A stretch of 64,000 bases of DNA from Elysia chlorotica (lineage: Eukaryota; Mollusca; Gastropoda; Plakobranchidae), in contig RQTK01000894.1 of NCBI GenBank assembly GCA_003991915.1, positions 81,557 to 145,556 of the forward strand, in the 5' to 3' direction. Numbering within the stretch: the first letter of the stretch is position 1; each line of letters begins with the position of its first letter. The notes beneath the pieces were generated by a model. The model was not told where the DNA came from and did no database searches. It worked only from the letters and a program-made list of their open reading frames with translations. The translations under genes were made by a program, and so were the position numbers. This document shows positions 51,782-63,717 of the stretch, piece after piece.

Positions 51782-53342
51782 GTAAGCGTCTCTATGCTTC
51801 CATGGCACCACTTCCGGACCTATCTTGTGCCTCCGAAAATAAAATTCGACTAAGTTGGGTACTGTATTTATGTTGAGTATGCCTGACACTCAAAGGGTGA
51901 ACTCGATCTGAAATAACTTCATCAATCTATAGACCTAGAACTGTGTGAATTCTAGCTATGGCTTTTAATGTGGTCCTAGTATTTTAGGAAACTGTTTGAT
52001 TTACTACATTTTTGGCAATGAAAGCTTTACTCTGACATTTATAGAAGCGAAACGTTTATGAGACGAAGGCATAATAAATCTACTTCCAAATCCAGGAACA
52101 GATGATTACTCACTCTTGTGACTCTGGGCTGGCCTACAGTATTCGAGATCAGCCGATATAGCAGGACACAGAATAAAATCAGACAATTCTGTAATTTAGT
52201 GTAAAGAAGATGTATCTAGCTCTAGATCCACGAATAATTTTTCATTTTTAGAGAAATGTCAACACATGCCTTTGAGTAATTCTTTTCAGAGTCACAGATA
52301 TTCCAGAGTACCCCATCATTCAAGGTAAAATTATGATCCACCTCATCTGAACATTTGCAAGTTATGTCTGTCTTGATCCAGATCTAGATCTAGAATCTAG
52401 CCTCAATTCCCCCCTTTTTTTAAATTTTTATTCCAGAGCAAATATAGACTTATATATGTCTTATAGGCTTTTTATTGGGCATACCTTTTATTGTACTTGT
52501 AGGAGTGCACGAACCATCTATAGGGTCTTTGTGTTTGTCTTAGAAGTAACCTGCTCTAGTCTGATTGAACATGTCCAAAAATGGTATGCATGTTTTTTTT
52601 TATTGATTTATAAAACCAAGGCATTTAACACAGTGACCAAAATGAGATCAAACAACTAACTCAATTGAAAGTAGACGTAAAAGGCTTATAAAAGTAACAA
52701 ATGATATTTATAAACAATAAACATTATTGGGAACGAACGTCAGCGATGCATGTGAACAATGAAATCAACTAGATTTCTCTAACTTCAAGCCACAAAGCAA
52801 GGTGTCAAACATAACTGTGAACTACGCCAAACCTTTTCTCTTGAAATTGTCCTGAGTAACTTGAAAGGATCCAGGAATTAAATTGGGATGACTTATAAAC
52901 AACTTGAGGTACATTCAGGATAATTCTGACATTGGATGATTGCTTCCACTTATAATTGTAGCGAAGACTTGCAACAACTTTTTTGTATTAATCTCTGATC
53001 TTCTCTGTATAATTTTGGGTGAGATTCTCCGATTTGTTCTTTTTTCATTATACCCTATAGTATGTACCATAGTTTTAATTTTAAGAGAACACTTTGAAGG
53101 AATTGAACTGAAGTATGCATGGTTCATAAAGAGGATTAAAAAGTTTTATTCTGTCCTGCTTGTTTGCTTTGGTGTTGTTTTTTTTTTTTTTTAGTAGAGC
53201 GTAGGCTATCCATTTTGTAATATATCACAGTTTTAAATGAATTTTTACTTTCCAATGATGCATGACATTGACTCGATGATTGACAAATTTTTCTCCCATC
53301 TTTGACTTAAATGCCTTTATTTTCATTCCTCACCTGTTACAG

Positions 53343-53385
53343 AAGTAGAAATGAGTACTATTGAAGTTCGTCTAAGAGATTTTAG
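53343..53385 (+). CDS. Weak candidate short internal exon
   Basis: 43 nt between acceptor CACCTGTTACAG and donor TTTAG|GTAAGA, reading VEMSTIEVRLRDF. The splice sites are good and its phase suits 51589-51781. Confidence 0.25.
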
Positions 53386-55039
53386 GTAAGATACTGAGAC
53401 ACAGACTCGCTGAAACATTCTTATATTCAATCACCCTTTTCCTTTGAATAAGAATTGTCTTTAAAAGCATTTTTGTTCTACTAAACACCTGATGCTTTTC
53501 AGATTTTAACCTTTCACAATGTGACAACTTACCGTATAAATCCTTTTTTCTTGTTTGTTTATTTTTTTAAATTTTTTATTTATTTTTTTATAACTTTGAC
53601 CTGTGCGAAAGATAGGAAACTTGTATGTTTTCTAAGAGAAACGTTTTGCCTTTCATGTATCTTTAAATCTCCATCTGAATAATGATATATTAAGATGGAC
53701 TTAATGAGTCAGTTAAAGGTTTTTAAATAATGGCACCACTTTCCTCTCTTTTATTTTTGTTCTTTCCTTTAAAAAAAAAAATATTATAGGTTAAGACATG
53801 TTTATAATGGGTTTTTTTTCACATCCATATATTACCACAATCCCTGTACTTGAAGTTCTCCTGTCTTGAATTACATTAAAATAAAAATATAGCCTGAGAT
53901 TTGCCAGTATTTTCACTAACTTACTGTAGTCTTGGTATGTTTTGTTTTTCTAAAGTATGTAATGATTTTCAACTCCTTTTTTTTCTGTTTGAGGACTGAA
54001 ATGGTGTGTGTTTTTTATTTTTAATCTGACAAAGGTTTAAGTTTTCTTTTTCACACTTATTTTTAACAATGCCTGTAGTTGAAATCATTCCAATCCACTA
54101 TTATAAATCTGAATAAATGTGCACTTCAGTGGAATCCATAATGTCTTGAACGATATTGCTTAATTTAAACCATTTGTGATTTTTGGACAGCTCTTTTTAT
54201 TATAATTAAAGTTTTTTAAACCTGCCCTCCTAATTTCTACTAATCTGATGTCTCCAATCCTCGAAACGCAAGACCATACCCCTTCCTGACTTTTTATCCC
54301 TCACAATCGATAACCCTCCCCCCTCTCTCTCTCACTCTCTTTTCATCAATCATAAGCTCCGCCCATTTTAGCTTTACTTAGGCAAATATCTTGCTACATT
54401 GACACTGACAGCTGTATTGGCATATCCAAGAATGATATCTCTGTGAAGATTGGAATTGTCAACTCATTTAAATTGAGCCGTTTAAATTTTGATTTTTAAA
54501 TATCTTTATTCAGCGATTCTAATTTACTATTGCACTGTGTATTGTGCTCTTTAATGGCACCCCTCTCGGAATTTCAGGAGATGTAATTATGCCTTTCCCT
54601 CATCTATGGCTTGAAATCGATTATCTATAAATCATAACATTGTCACTTTGTGAATTGCAACCCTTATCAAATACAATTGCCTTTTTTTTTTTTTTTTTAG
54701 CTAAAGGCGTCGTTTGTGTTGTCTGGTGGGGCAGATTCTAATCAGACGATCACGTATTAAAACTTCATTACTCGACCTTACCTTATTCATCCAAATTGGT
54801 TGTCCAAATTTCAGCCTTTGGGAATAATAGTATAACCGATTACTTTATCAAAGTTTTCAACCCCTCAGAAAAGATTATCGGTTTTTATTGCCTTCAGAAG
54901 AAAACCAATCCCTTTTTAGTTCATTTAGTGTAGACCAAGTGTCCAACACTTTACTTATACGCCAGGCAAATTAAGCTTGTATTTATTTTATCCTATGGTC
55001 TTAATTTTGCGCGTCTAAATGACCTCTAGAGCTATGCTG
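53386..55039. other. No recognised feature
   Basis: T-rich DNA. A poly-T acceptor-like site at about 54700 is followed at once by TAA in the frame expected from 53385. Confidence 0.35.
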
Positions 55040-55620
55040 GCTGGAGATTCGACTTCTGGTAGGGCCACCCAAGCCAGAAAGGTCGTCAGGTAAAGGCCAG
55101 ACTAAGAGTAAACTGTAAACATGTATTAACTGCTGCCTCAGAAAAAGATCGCCAACACTTGGTGGTTCGAAGTTGTCTCCAACAAAGAACTGCGGGATAG
55201 AAGAAAGCAAACCCCTATCGAGACAGAAATTAAAGACGTAAATGGGGCTGGGTAGGCCACACACTTCGAAATCCTGTATCCAACATCACAAGATAAGCCC
55301 AGGAGTGGAACCTCCAAGGGAACCGCAAGGTCGACTGCCCGAAGCAGGATTGGCGGCGTAGCAATGATGCAGCAATAAAAGCGACCGGTAACATACAGGC
55401 CAATAATGGTCCCCCCCCCCCTCCCTATCTCGTGTGTGGCAGTACATAAAATTGTCAGACGTCAGTCTTGGGGCCCCTCGCCGTATGGTAGTCTCCATGG
55501 GGTACCTGAAGAGGTTTAACCTGGGGGGATAGAGAACAGGCGAGCTGAAGAGGACCCGCCAGAATTGAGTCCGGTGGAGGGTTGTTGCAGCACTATGAAC
55601 CACAAGGAACTAAGAGGCTT
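55040..55620 (+). mobile_element. LINE 3' end relic, interrupted by a SINE
   Basis: Frameshifted plus-strand frames read SNKELRDRRKQTPIETEI, KWGWVGHTLRNPVSNITR and GNRKVDCPKQDWRRS, then after the insertion PPELSPVEGCCSTMNHKEL. It is the same family as the relic at 43935-44218. Confidence 0.78.
55385..55535 (+). mobile_element. SINE fragment (copy 5) inserted in the LINE
   Basis: It contains CGTGTGTGGCAGTACATAAA, ATTGTCAGACGTCAGTCTTG and GGGCCCC, the common SINE block in sense orientation. It is placed between LINE segments that are adjacent in the copy at 44 kb. Exact ends are uncertain. Confidence 0.7.
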
Positions 55621-55729
55621 AAAATTAAACTAAAAACTAAACTATGGGTCTGTGACTGGGTAAGGCGAGAGTTTTGGTCCCATAGTGGTATTCCCACTCT
55701 GGCTCTGTACGGCAGCTCATAGGTGGTGG

Positions 55730-55985
55730 TGGTCAGTTTCTTAATGCCTGGCGTCAACAATACCATGGACAGACCCCAATACCAACATCTGACAATTTTG
55801 CGTGCTGCTACACACTCAAAGCGGGGATGCCAGGATTTGTAATAGCCGGTTAAAAAGTGTTACCAATTCACCTAGAAAGTGTAAAGGTGGTCCTGACGGT
55901 TTTCGAACACGGGATTTTAAGTACAAAGTCGCGCGCTCTACCGACTGAGATAGCTTGTTCCGGTGTGCGTAATGTGAGGCTTGAG
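55730..55985 (-). mobile_element. tRNA-derived SINE, copy 6, best tRNA-like head
   Basis: The minus strand at 55980-55905 reads AGCTATCTCAGTCGGTAGAG, then CGCGCGACTTTGTAC and GTGTTCGAAAAC, close to a tRNA with intact A and B boxes. The body and the common block (TGTGTAGCAGCACGCAAAAT) follow. Confidence 0.82.
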
Positions 55986-56497
55986 CTAGCTCTTTCTTTT
56001 CAAAAGTTATTTTCTTATTTGTTGTACTTATCATTGCATTTAGTTGAATTTATGATGCTCTTCAAGTATTTAGGGTGATGTGGTGACTGTTCTAAATCTA
56101 ATGACGCCATGCATGTGGTGATAAAAATATGTGGATTCCCGACAAGAGCTAAGAATGTGAATTTCGAGCCTAGAAGTAGAACTGTATACACGTGTTACTC
56201 TTACCGTCTCATTATAGTGCTCTACTTCAACCCTGTTTCATTGCATCGTGTTGCTCAATCATATTTTGGGATCGCTGGCCATCTCGGAGTGAGTTGTCAA
56301 ACATAGAATTAGAAGTTCAGAGAGACACCCATAAGAACCGAAGGAAAAGGTTATGTGAAAAACACACGCATACATAAAATGAAACACGTAATTATTTCAT
56401 TGACAGTGAACCGTGCTCTGTCGTGTGAACAAAAGCGTGCAAAACGTGATTCTCTTTCATTCATTAACATTACACTTGCTGTAGCAGATTAGGGAAA
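55986..56497. other. Possible promoter region of the 56498 gene
   Basis: No exon or TATA box was recognised. Confidence 0.3.
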
Positions 56498-57073
56498 ATG
56501 GAAAGCCGAAGCGTATTGTTACTGAAAATAATAAAGAGCCTTTTTGTTGCAACGCAAACGGGTAAGTGTCCGTCATGTGTGATATTTGGCGAGTAATTAC
56601 ATTCCCTAAACCTGTGACATTTCGCTTTATTGCCTCGTAGTAATGTGTGCAATACTCTCGTTGGCCGCCTGTTTTATTACAACATTGCTTTGGTGTAATT
56701 GTGGTATTTTCTTCATGTGGCATTAATATACCTCAGCTCACCAGCATTGTAAGTTTTGGCATGAATATCCGGTAACACATAGAATCGAAGCAGTGTCTTT
56801 ATTCAGGTTTTGTGGTGCACATACATGCACTGTTATTTCTGGATTATTTTTTTCAAAGATCGCCTAGTACGTGTGTAAATTTCAGGGGGAAATGTGATCT
56901 ATCGCACACTTTTCGACTTGCCGTCAATACTCAGAACCATTTGTTTTGTTTTGCTTATTTGTTTGTACTTCTTTGGACCAATTTATCGTCATTGTGATAC
57001 TGATAGGGATACTATTACCAACTCTTTAAACTGTATAAACAATCAATCATTTGGCAGCATGTTTTCTCGAGCG
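56498..57073 (+). CDS. Candidate start of a membrane-protein gene (2 exons)
   Basis: Exon 1, 56498-56561, reads MESRSVLLLKIIKSLFVATQ and ends ACGG|GTAAGT. Exon 2, 56886-57073, follows an AAATTTCAG acceptor and ends GCG|GTGAGT. The phases match (1/1), giving 84 residues. Residues 36-53 (ILRTICFVLLICLYFFGP) form one hydrophobic segment, then a Cys/Asn-rich stretch (NSLNCINNQSF, with a possible N-glycosylation site NQS). The arrangement suits a type II membrane protein, such as a Golgi enzyme, but no catalytic domain was found. A further exon-like piece at 57470-57535 (KKFRPVLLIGIMFEDGDF) has good splice sites but a phase that does not fit. Confidence 0.4.
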
Positions 57074-57909
57074 GTGAGTATGAGTTACTTCTTCAGGATG
57101 AATAAAGGCAATGGTTTTGTCTGAAACGTTACCAAAAGTAGGCTAATCAGTATGTGAGGGAAATAGGAGCTTCTTTATAGCATAATATGGTTCCTATCTA
57201 TTTCCAATCTGATTTACATCTTTTATTTCGAGTGTATAAACAGTATTATCAGCTACGATTCATGTTATTGTTCTGTTGAATTTGTGAATTAGGTTTATAA
57301 AACCCGGTTCAAAATGGTAGGTATTTATTCTTAGACTGATTGTAAGCCTTTCTTTCTTCTCTGATCTCAAAGATTCAGGCTTAAATCTCAGATGGCATTT
57401 ATACGTAATGAGAAAAAAACTGCCATAACTCCAGTGTTTGTTTAAATGCGATAAACTATAGAAACCCAGAAAGAAAGAAATTTCGACCAGTTCTCTTGAT
57501 TGGAATAATGTTCGAAGATGGTGATTTTACACAAAGTAAGTTTTTAACATTTCGTTAAAACATTTTTTTTTCAACCCTTTGCAATTTAATACAGATTTGG
57601 TGAATTGGCCGTTTGCAAATTTTACTTTTAAAAAGAAAGATGATGTTTTTTGAACTTATCGTTGTCAAATTACACGTTGTTTTTGCAATGCGCGAATTTT
57701 GTTTTAAGCCCACCCGTAAAGTTACGACGTATTCTTTTGGTAGCAGAGAAAGTGAAGACACTCGCATGCAAGATTCGCGTTCACGTGAAAAGTGAAGGCG
57801 GTTCTCTTGAGCTTTGCTTATGCTTCTAAGGTGCACTCACTAGCTGGTGTACATGTATTAATTCTCACTTTTTTTCCTGCACCGGTAGATAGACAATTTT
57901 ACAGCCTAT

Positions 57910-58200
57910 CGCACTTTCGAGGTATCCTCTTTTGTTGCTGAAGAAATGGTCTCATATATGGGCAAACTGGCGCAAGTGTCGAGTTTTGATCTCCCAATCG
58001 GGCGGTCCCCTGTTAGCAACCCACGATTGGGTAAATTAATTTGTCGGAGTTCGTTCTCAACTGGTTGTATCGTTGTCAGTATAATCACATAATGACACCG
58101 TCTGAGACAAGAGCCCTGGTATTCTTGCACTGTCATTGTGTGGCATCACGTAAAATTATCAGGCGTTTGTTTTAAGATCCATTCACGATATATAGCCTAG
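57910..58200 (+). mobile_element. tRNA-derived SINE, copy 7, diverged
   Basis: The head is degraded (GATCTCCCAATCGGGCGGTC resembles copy 3). The common block ATTGTGTGGCATCACGTAAA, ATTATCAGGCGTTTG and CACGATATATAGCCTAG is in sense orientation. Confidence 0.6.
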
Positions 58201-59202
58201 TTACTAATCAACCAACGATCGCCCCCCTCTAACCTCAACAAAGCACGTTAAAGCGTACTATCCTGACGTATGCGACAAGTGGTTAGCGCTAGGCAAGCTG
58301 TTGCCCGAATATTATTTATATACAATACATCATGTATCATCGACCTGCGGTACAGATGGAGATCGACCCACGTTGTGTCATCGATCCTGCATCCATGAAC
58401 TTGTTTGTGAACGAATCTGTAGTTTATTATTTATAACAGTCAATGTTTTAATTTCTTTCCTTTTTTGGGCTCACCCATTCACTTTTGGAGGCACTCTGGT
58501 TTATAATTATTGTAATCCTTTTCATTGCTTTTCAAAATTGTGTAAATGCACAATAGTTCAAATATAACGGTCCTAATTTGTTCAATCATATTTAACCTTT
58601 TTTAAAAAAATGTGTTTTTAACTTTGAATCAGGGTGAAATAAAACATTATGAAACTTAATTGACCAGTTGAACTTAAAGCGGGTGCAGTGACAGTCTTAA
58701 ATAGAGTGATTAATTTTTTTAACAACTCCAATATCTCCATCCATGATATAGTGCCAATTAATACAAAACAACAACAAGAAAACAACACAAAACGGTGAAT
58801 CGGGGTGTTTATATGATTTATCCAATGCCCTGAGGGTTGAAAAGGTTATGTTGTTGTTGGTTTTTGTTTCTGACTTAGTACCCATTTGCAGCATATATAT
58901 AATTTTCTCTATGATCTATCTTGCCTAAGCTTTGTGTTAAGTTTCCATGCATTTATATGTTTACACAGATTGATTTTGTGTTGTAGTATAAACAATGTGC
59001 ATACATGTATTTTAAAGAGCCCCGCTTGAGCATCTCATACTGTTGTTTATTCATAAAAATTGTTTGGGCTGCAGTGCGCACATCTAGATCCACTCGTCTA
59101 TAGCATTACGAGTTTTACACCTCAGTGGCTTTGAAGTTAGTAAAATATGTACTACACAGAGTCTGCTGAGAAGAACATAAGTCTTCTGAGAAGCCTGTAG
59201 CT
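58201..59202. other. No recognised feature
   Basis: AT-rich; it borders the 3' end of the LINE at 59203. Confidence 0.4.
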
Positions 59203-61660
59203 TTAGAGCTTTTGTTCTTCTGCTGCCACATATCGAGAGCTTAGTGAGCTGATGACACTACGAACCCTCTGGTACCAATCCCCACTACCAATTACCATTA
59301 CCACAGCTCTGTAGCACGCATCTCTCAGCTCTTTGGTCAGGTTTAGGTATCTTTCTCGTTTGTATAATTGGGCCTCTTCCAGTCTGCTTTCGTATGGAAT
59401 TGATAGTTCTAGTACTTCTACCATGATAAGCTGTTGCGTTGAAGCTGAATAGATTACAAAATTAGTTTCTTTGATCACACCGGGGAGACTGTCCCACTCT
59501 GGAAGGTCTGCTGAAACTTCTCAGTCGTCACACCCGTCAAGTAAGCCAAACCTGTGGTTTGTTGATTTGATCGACCTTTCGTGCCATGACTTAGCGCCTC
59601 CGTCTGTTTGGAATAGCACTGCTCTTGTTTCAGGGACGGTGGTCTCTCCTTTAGCTATAAGTGTCGCAAGTTCTTGAAGGACTCTCTTATGCATCCATGT
59701 ATGTATGTATGTCTTTTTTGTGAGAGGGCGATTTTGTAGGAGTTCAAGACATGCTGTGTGGTCTGTCTGTCTTGGCCTAGCGGGCAAGAGGAGTCTTCTT
59801 ACTTTCCCCACCACACTAGATTTGCGTTGGAGGGCAGGAGATTGTAGACGGATCTGATCAGGAAGCTGATCCGAAGTGGCGCCATGGGCCAAATGTCATT
59901 CCATGTGAGGGATTTTTGATGGACATTATACCAATTAGTCCATTGTCTCATGGCCATGTCTCTTTTTCTCATACCCTTCTGCTTTTGATCACTAGTTTAT
60001 TGTTGATGACCACAGTCCTTTGCGATCACTTTGAGTTTGCCCAATTACTTTTTTTTTTAAATCTTAAGGCATTCTTTCCCTTGATCGACAGCTGTGACAA
60101 CTTTCTATTTCCTCCCCAACGTTATGGTAAGGTTTTCTTTGTTATACAACCTGATCATCGGAATCCTCTAACATAGAGAGCAGTCTGGCATTGCCACACT
60201 TGTACTCTTTTAGTGGGAGTTTGAGCTTTGGTGTGCAACAGTACATTGCCCCACCTTTGAGACCCGGAGGAAACCCCAACCATCTCCTGGTGAACTTATT
60301 GATTTTTAGCTTCTATTGCCTCTGCCTTGGTTGAGCAGATCACGAATACCAGGAGTGGCTAGAGGAGCTTGGAGATTAACATGAACTGAAGGCACCACAC
60401 TTTGAATTTACCATGGAGGCCGCTTCTATTGGTGGCCTGCGCTGTGTTTCTGGTATCTTTCATGGATGAATCGTACCACCTCCCCAGGCTCTTAACTGGT
60501 TCTATTCTAGATGGCAGTTGGTATCTGTTGTTCGGCCACTGTTTATGTCTTCCTGGCATCTACTTTCCCTCTACGTTAAGAAGCGAGATTGATCGGAACT
60601 GATTTATTTCAGAGTTATACTTCTTTGGGATATTAACTCCTACGGCAGTCACCCACTGTTCACTGATTTAAGTTTGTCCATGCTCCGCGGATAATCTTTT
60701 GTAGAGTAGATAAGGCACACCATTAGGCCCTGGAGCTGTCTTGACTCTTGCTTTGTGCACTACTGCTTTGACTTCTCACTTAAAGGAATTTCTCTGTCTG
60801 GACCAGAAAAGATTTTCCTCAGATGGGTTTCCACTGGTTCTTTCTGTACTGAGAGGGAACCTGATCTTGGTTGCTGGAAGAGCTGTCTATCAAACTGGAA
60901 TGGATCTTTAAAGAAGCGTTTCTGGTTCTGTTTCTTTTGACTCCGCTTCTTCCTAGCAGACTCTGCGCTACTTAGTGCTGAGTGTCTCGCCTTCAACTCC
61001 CGCCAAAGCTACTGCAGTCCGTGTTCTTCTTCAACATAATTATGCTGCTTTCTTATGTTTTTATTTTGCTTGCGCAAAGTTTCCATCTCCTATTTTTCTT
61101 GGTTTCCCTTCTGTCTCCTTGTCGTTTAGCTCCAAAGGTATTTAGACATGTGTAGTAGTTACTGTCACTAATGTGCTCTTCCCGGTGAGCGTGTCCAGTT
61201 GTAGTATTTAACCATCCAAAGCTTCCCACTCTTCTCCTTCACTTGCAGGTGGGAAATTGATCTTCTGGCGTTTAGCGTTGATGAGCTGTCGAAATTTTTC
61301 ATCTGACTGTCCAGCGTGGATTTCTTCAGCACTGTGGTTTTGAACCTGGCTTTGGTTTTCCGACGTTTTACCTGCATGAGCAGTTCGCTGCTGTTGATAT
61401 TAGTTTCAAGCCTTTAACTTAAGCTTTAACAAGCAGGGGTATATTGAACTAAATTATTGGCAACGTTATACCCTAACTCGTACGGTTAAACTGTGAACTT
61501 CTCATTGATTTTGAAGTGCTATAACTTTTTTAACGGTTGATAACTCTTACTGGAAAACGCTAGTGTAAATTAATGCTTATTCGCTAATGAAATTACATGC
61601 ACAGAATCATGTCCTTCTATAACAACTAGAAGGCCGTGACTGAACCCGCAATGTATTGTA
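59203..61660 (-). mobile_element. LINE pol relic lacking its catalytic centre
   Basis: From 5' to 3' on the minus strand, with stops and frameshifts: FFKDPFQFDRQLFQQPRSGS (60910-60850), VKTAPGPNGVPYLLYK (about 60735), INQFRSISLLNVEGK, then directly EPVKSLGRWYDSSMKDT (about 60500). The segment that should hold the YxDD active site between these blocks is gone. It goes on with GKFKVWCLQFML, HTWMHKRVLQELATLI (59730) and the C-terminal block YESRLEEAQLYKRERYLNL (59390). It belongs to a LINE group widespread in aquatic animals. It cannot encode active RT. Confidence 0.85.
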
Positions 61661-61766
61661 AGGGAGCCTGAGAGTCGGCGTAGTTTTTTTGTTTGTTGTT
61701 GTTTTGTTTTTTGCGCTACCATCTAAACCTGCCACCAGAACCGTCACATCTTTACTCCTTCCCTCA

Positions 61767-61769
61767 TGT

Positions 61770-61838
<69 letters not shown>
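61767..61838. repeat. (CT)n microsatellite in unit 1
   Basis: About 72 bp of near-perfect CT. It is followed by the second copy of the 105-bp block. Confidence 0.95.
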
Positions 61839-61842
<4 letters not shown>

Positions 61843-61940
61843 GCGTAGTTTTTTTGTTTGTTGTTGTTTTGTTTTTTGCGCTACCATCTAAACCTGCCAC
61901 CAGAACCGTCACATCTTTACTCCTTCCCTCATGTCTCTTC

Positions 61941-62009
<69 letters not shown>

Positions 62010-62032
62010 CTCTCTCTCTATATATATATCTC

Positions 62033-62071
<39 letters not shown>

Positions 62072-62090
62072 ATCTCGCTCGCTCGCTCAA
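61941..62090. repeat. Compound (CT)n/TATA/(CT)n microsatellite
   Basis: Interrupted by CTCC, CTCG and TATATATATA; it ends CTCGCTCGCTCGCT. Confidence 0.95.
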
Positions 62091-62110
62091 TTTATTATTC
62101 TCTTCTCATT

Positions 62111-63599
62111 ACTTTCCCCACCGCACTAGATTTGCGTTGGAGGGCAGGAGATTGTAGACGGATCTGATCAGGAAGCTGATCCGAAGTGGCGCCATGGGCC
62201 AAATGTCATTCCATGTGAGGGATTTTTGATGGACATTATACCAATTAGTCCATTGTCTCATGGCCATGTCTCTTTTCTCATACCGTTGTGCTTTTGATCA
62301 CTAGTTTATTGTTGATGACCACAGTCCTTTGCGATCACTTTGAGTTTGCCCAATTACTTTTTTTGTTAATCTTAAGGCATTCTTTCCCTTGATCGACAGC
62401 TGTGACAACTTTCTATTTCCTCCCCAACGTTATGGTAAGGTTTTCTTTGTTATACAACCTGATCATCGGAATCCTCTAACATAGAGAGCAGTCTGGCATT
62501 GCCACACTTGTACTCTTTTAGTGGGAGTTTGAGCTTTGGTGTGCAACAGTACATTGCCACACCTTTTAGACCCTTTGCTTTGTGCACTACTGCTTTGACT
62601 TCTCACTTAAAGGAATTTCTCTGTCTGGACCAGAAAAGATTTTCCTCAGATGGGTTTCCACTGGTTCTTTCTGTACTGAGAGGGAACCTGATCTTGGTTG
62701 CTGGAAGAGCTGTCTATCAAACTGGAATGGATCTTTAAAGAAGCGTTTCTGGTTCTGTTTCTTTTGACTCCGCTTCTTCCTAGCAGACTCTGCGCTACTT
62801 AGTGCTGAGTGTCTCGCCTTCAACCCCCGCCAAAGCTAATGCAGTCCGTGTTTTTCTTCCGCATAATTATGCTGCTTTCTTATGTTTTTATTTTGCTTGC
62901 GCAAAGTTTCCATCTCCTATTTTTGTTGGTTTCCCTTCTGTCTCCTTGTCGTTTAGCTCCAAAGGTATTTAGACATGTGTGGTAGTTACTGTCACTAAGG
63001 TGCTCTTCCCGATGAACGTGTCCAGTTGTAGGAGTATTTAACCATCCAAAGCTTCCCATTCTTATCCTTCACTTGCAGGTGGGAAATTGATCTTCTGGCG
63101 TTTAGCTTTGATGAGCTGTCGACATTTTTCATCTGACTGTCCAGCGTGGATTTCTTCAGCACTGTGGTTTTGAACCTGGCTTTGGTTTTCCGACGTTTTA
63201 CCTGCATGAGCAGTTCGCTGCTGTTGATATTAGTTTGAAGCCTTTAACTTAAGCTTTAACAAGCAGGGGTATATTGAACTAAATTATTGGCAACGTTATA
63301 CCCTAACTCGTACGGTTAAACTGTGAACTTCTCATTGATTTTGAAGTGCTATAACTTTTTTAACGGTTGATAACTCTTACTGGAAAACGCTAGTGTAAAT
63401 TAAGGCTTATTCGCTAATGAAATTACATGCACTGAATCATGTCCTTCTATAACAACTAGAAGGCCGTGACTGAACCCGCAATGTATTGTAAGGGAGCCTG
63501 AGAGTCGGCGTAGTTTTTTTGTTTGTTGTTGTTTTGTTTTTTGCGCTACCATCTAAACCTGCCACCAGAACCGTCACATCTTTACTCCTTCCCTCGTGT

Positions 63600-63679
<80 letters not shown>

Positions 63680-63717
63680 ATCTCGCTCGCTCGCTCAATT
63701 TATTATTCTCTTCTCAT
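62111..63717. repeat. Tandem duplication, unit 2
   Basis: Nearly identical to unit 1 but lacking about 480 bp (equivalent to 60270-60750) and the extra 105-bp block. Few substitutions separate the units (e.g. GTAGTATTT against GTAGGAGTATTT), so the event is recent. It carries the LINE frames a second time (62823-62587, 63207-62995). Confidence 0.93.
63602..63697. repeat. (CT)n microsatellite in unit 2
   Basis: The unit 2 counterpart, also ending CTCGCTCGCTCGCT. Confidence 0.95.

Larger units (their letters stand above)
59800..62110. repeat. Tandem duplication, unit 1
   Basis: It starts ACTTTCCCCACC... and ends ...TTATTCTCTTCTCAT, directly followed by unit 2, which starts with the same bases. 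It carries an internal extra copy of a ~105-bp block (61675-61780 and 61843-61945) around a (CT)n tract. Confidence 0.93.

Noticed and set aside
52940-53194. 84-codon hydrophobic frame
   Set aside because: AT-rich DNA readily gives hydrophobic codons. It has no homology signature and runs into a poly-T tract.
55905-55980. Possible tRNA gene
   Set aside because: The A and B boxes are good, but the sequence is the head of a SINE copy with a family body attached and no intact acceptor stem.
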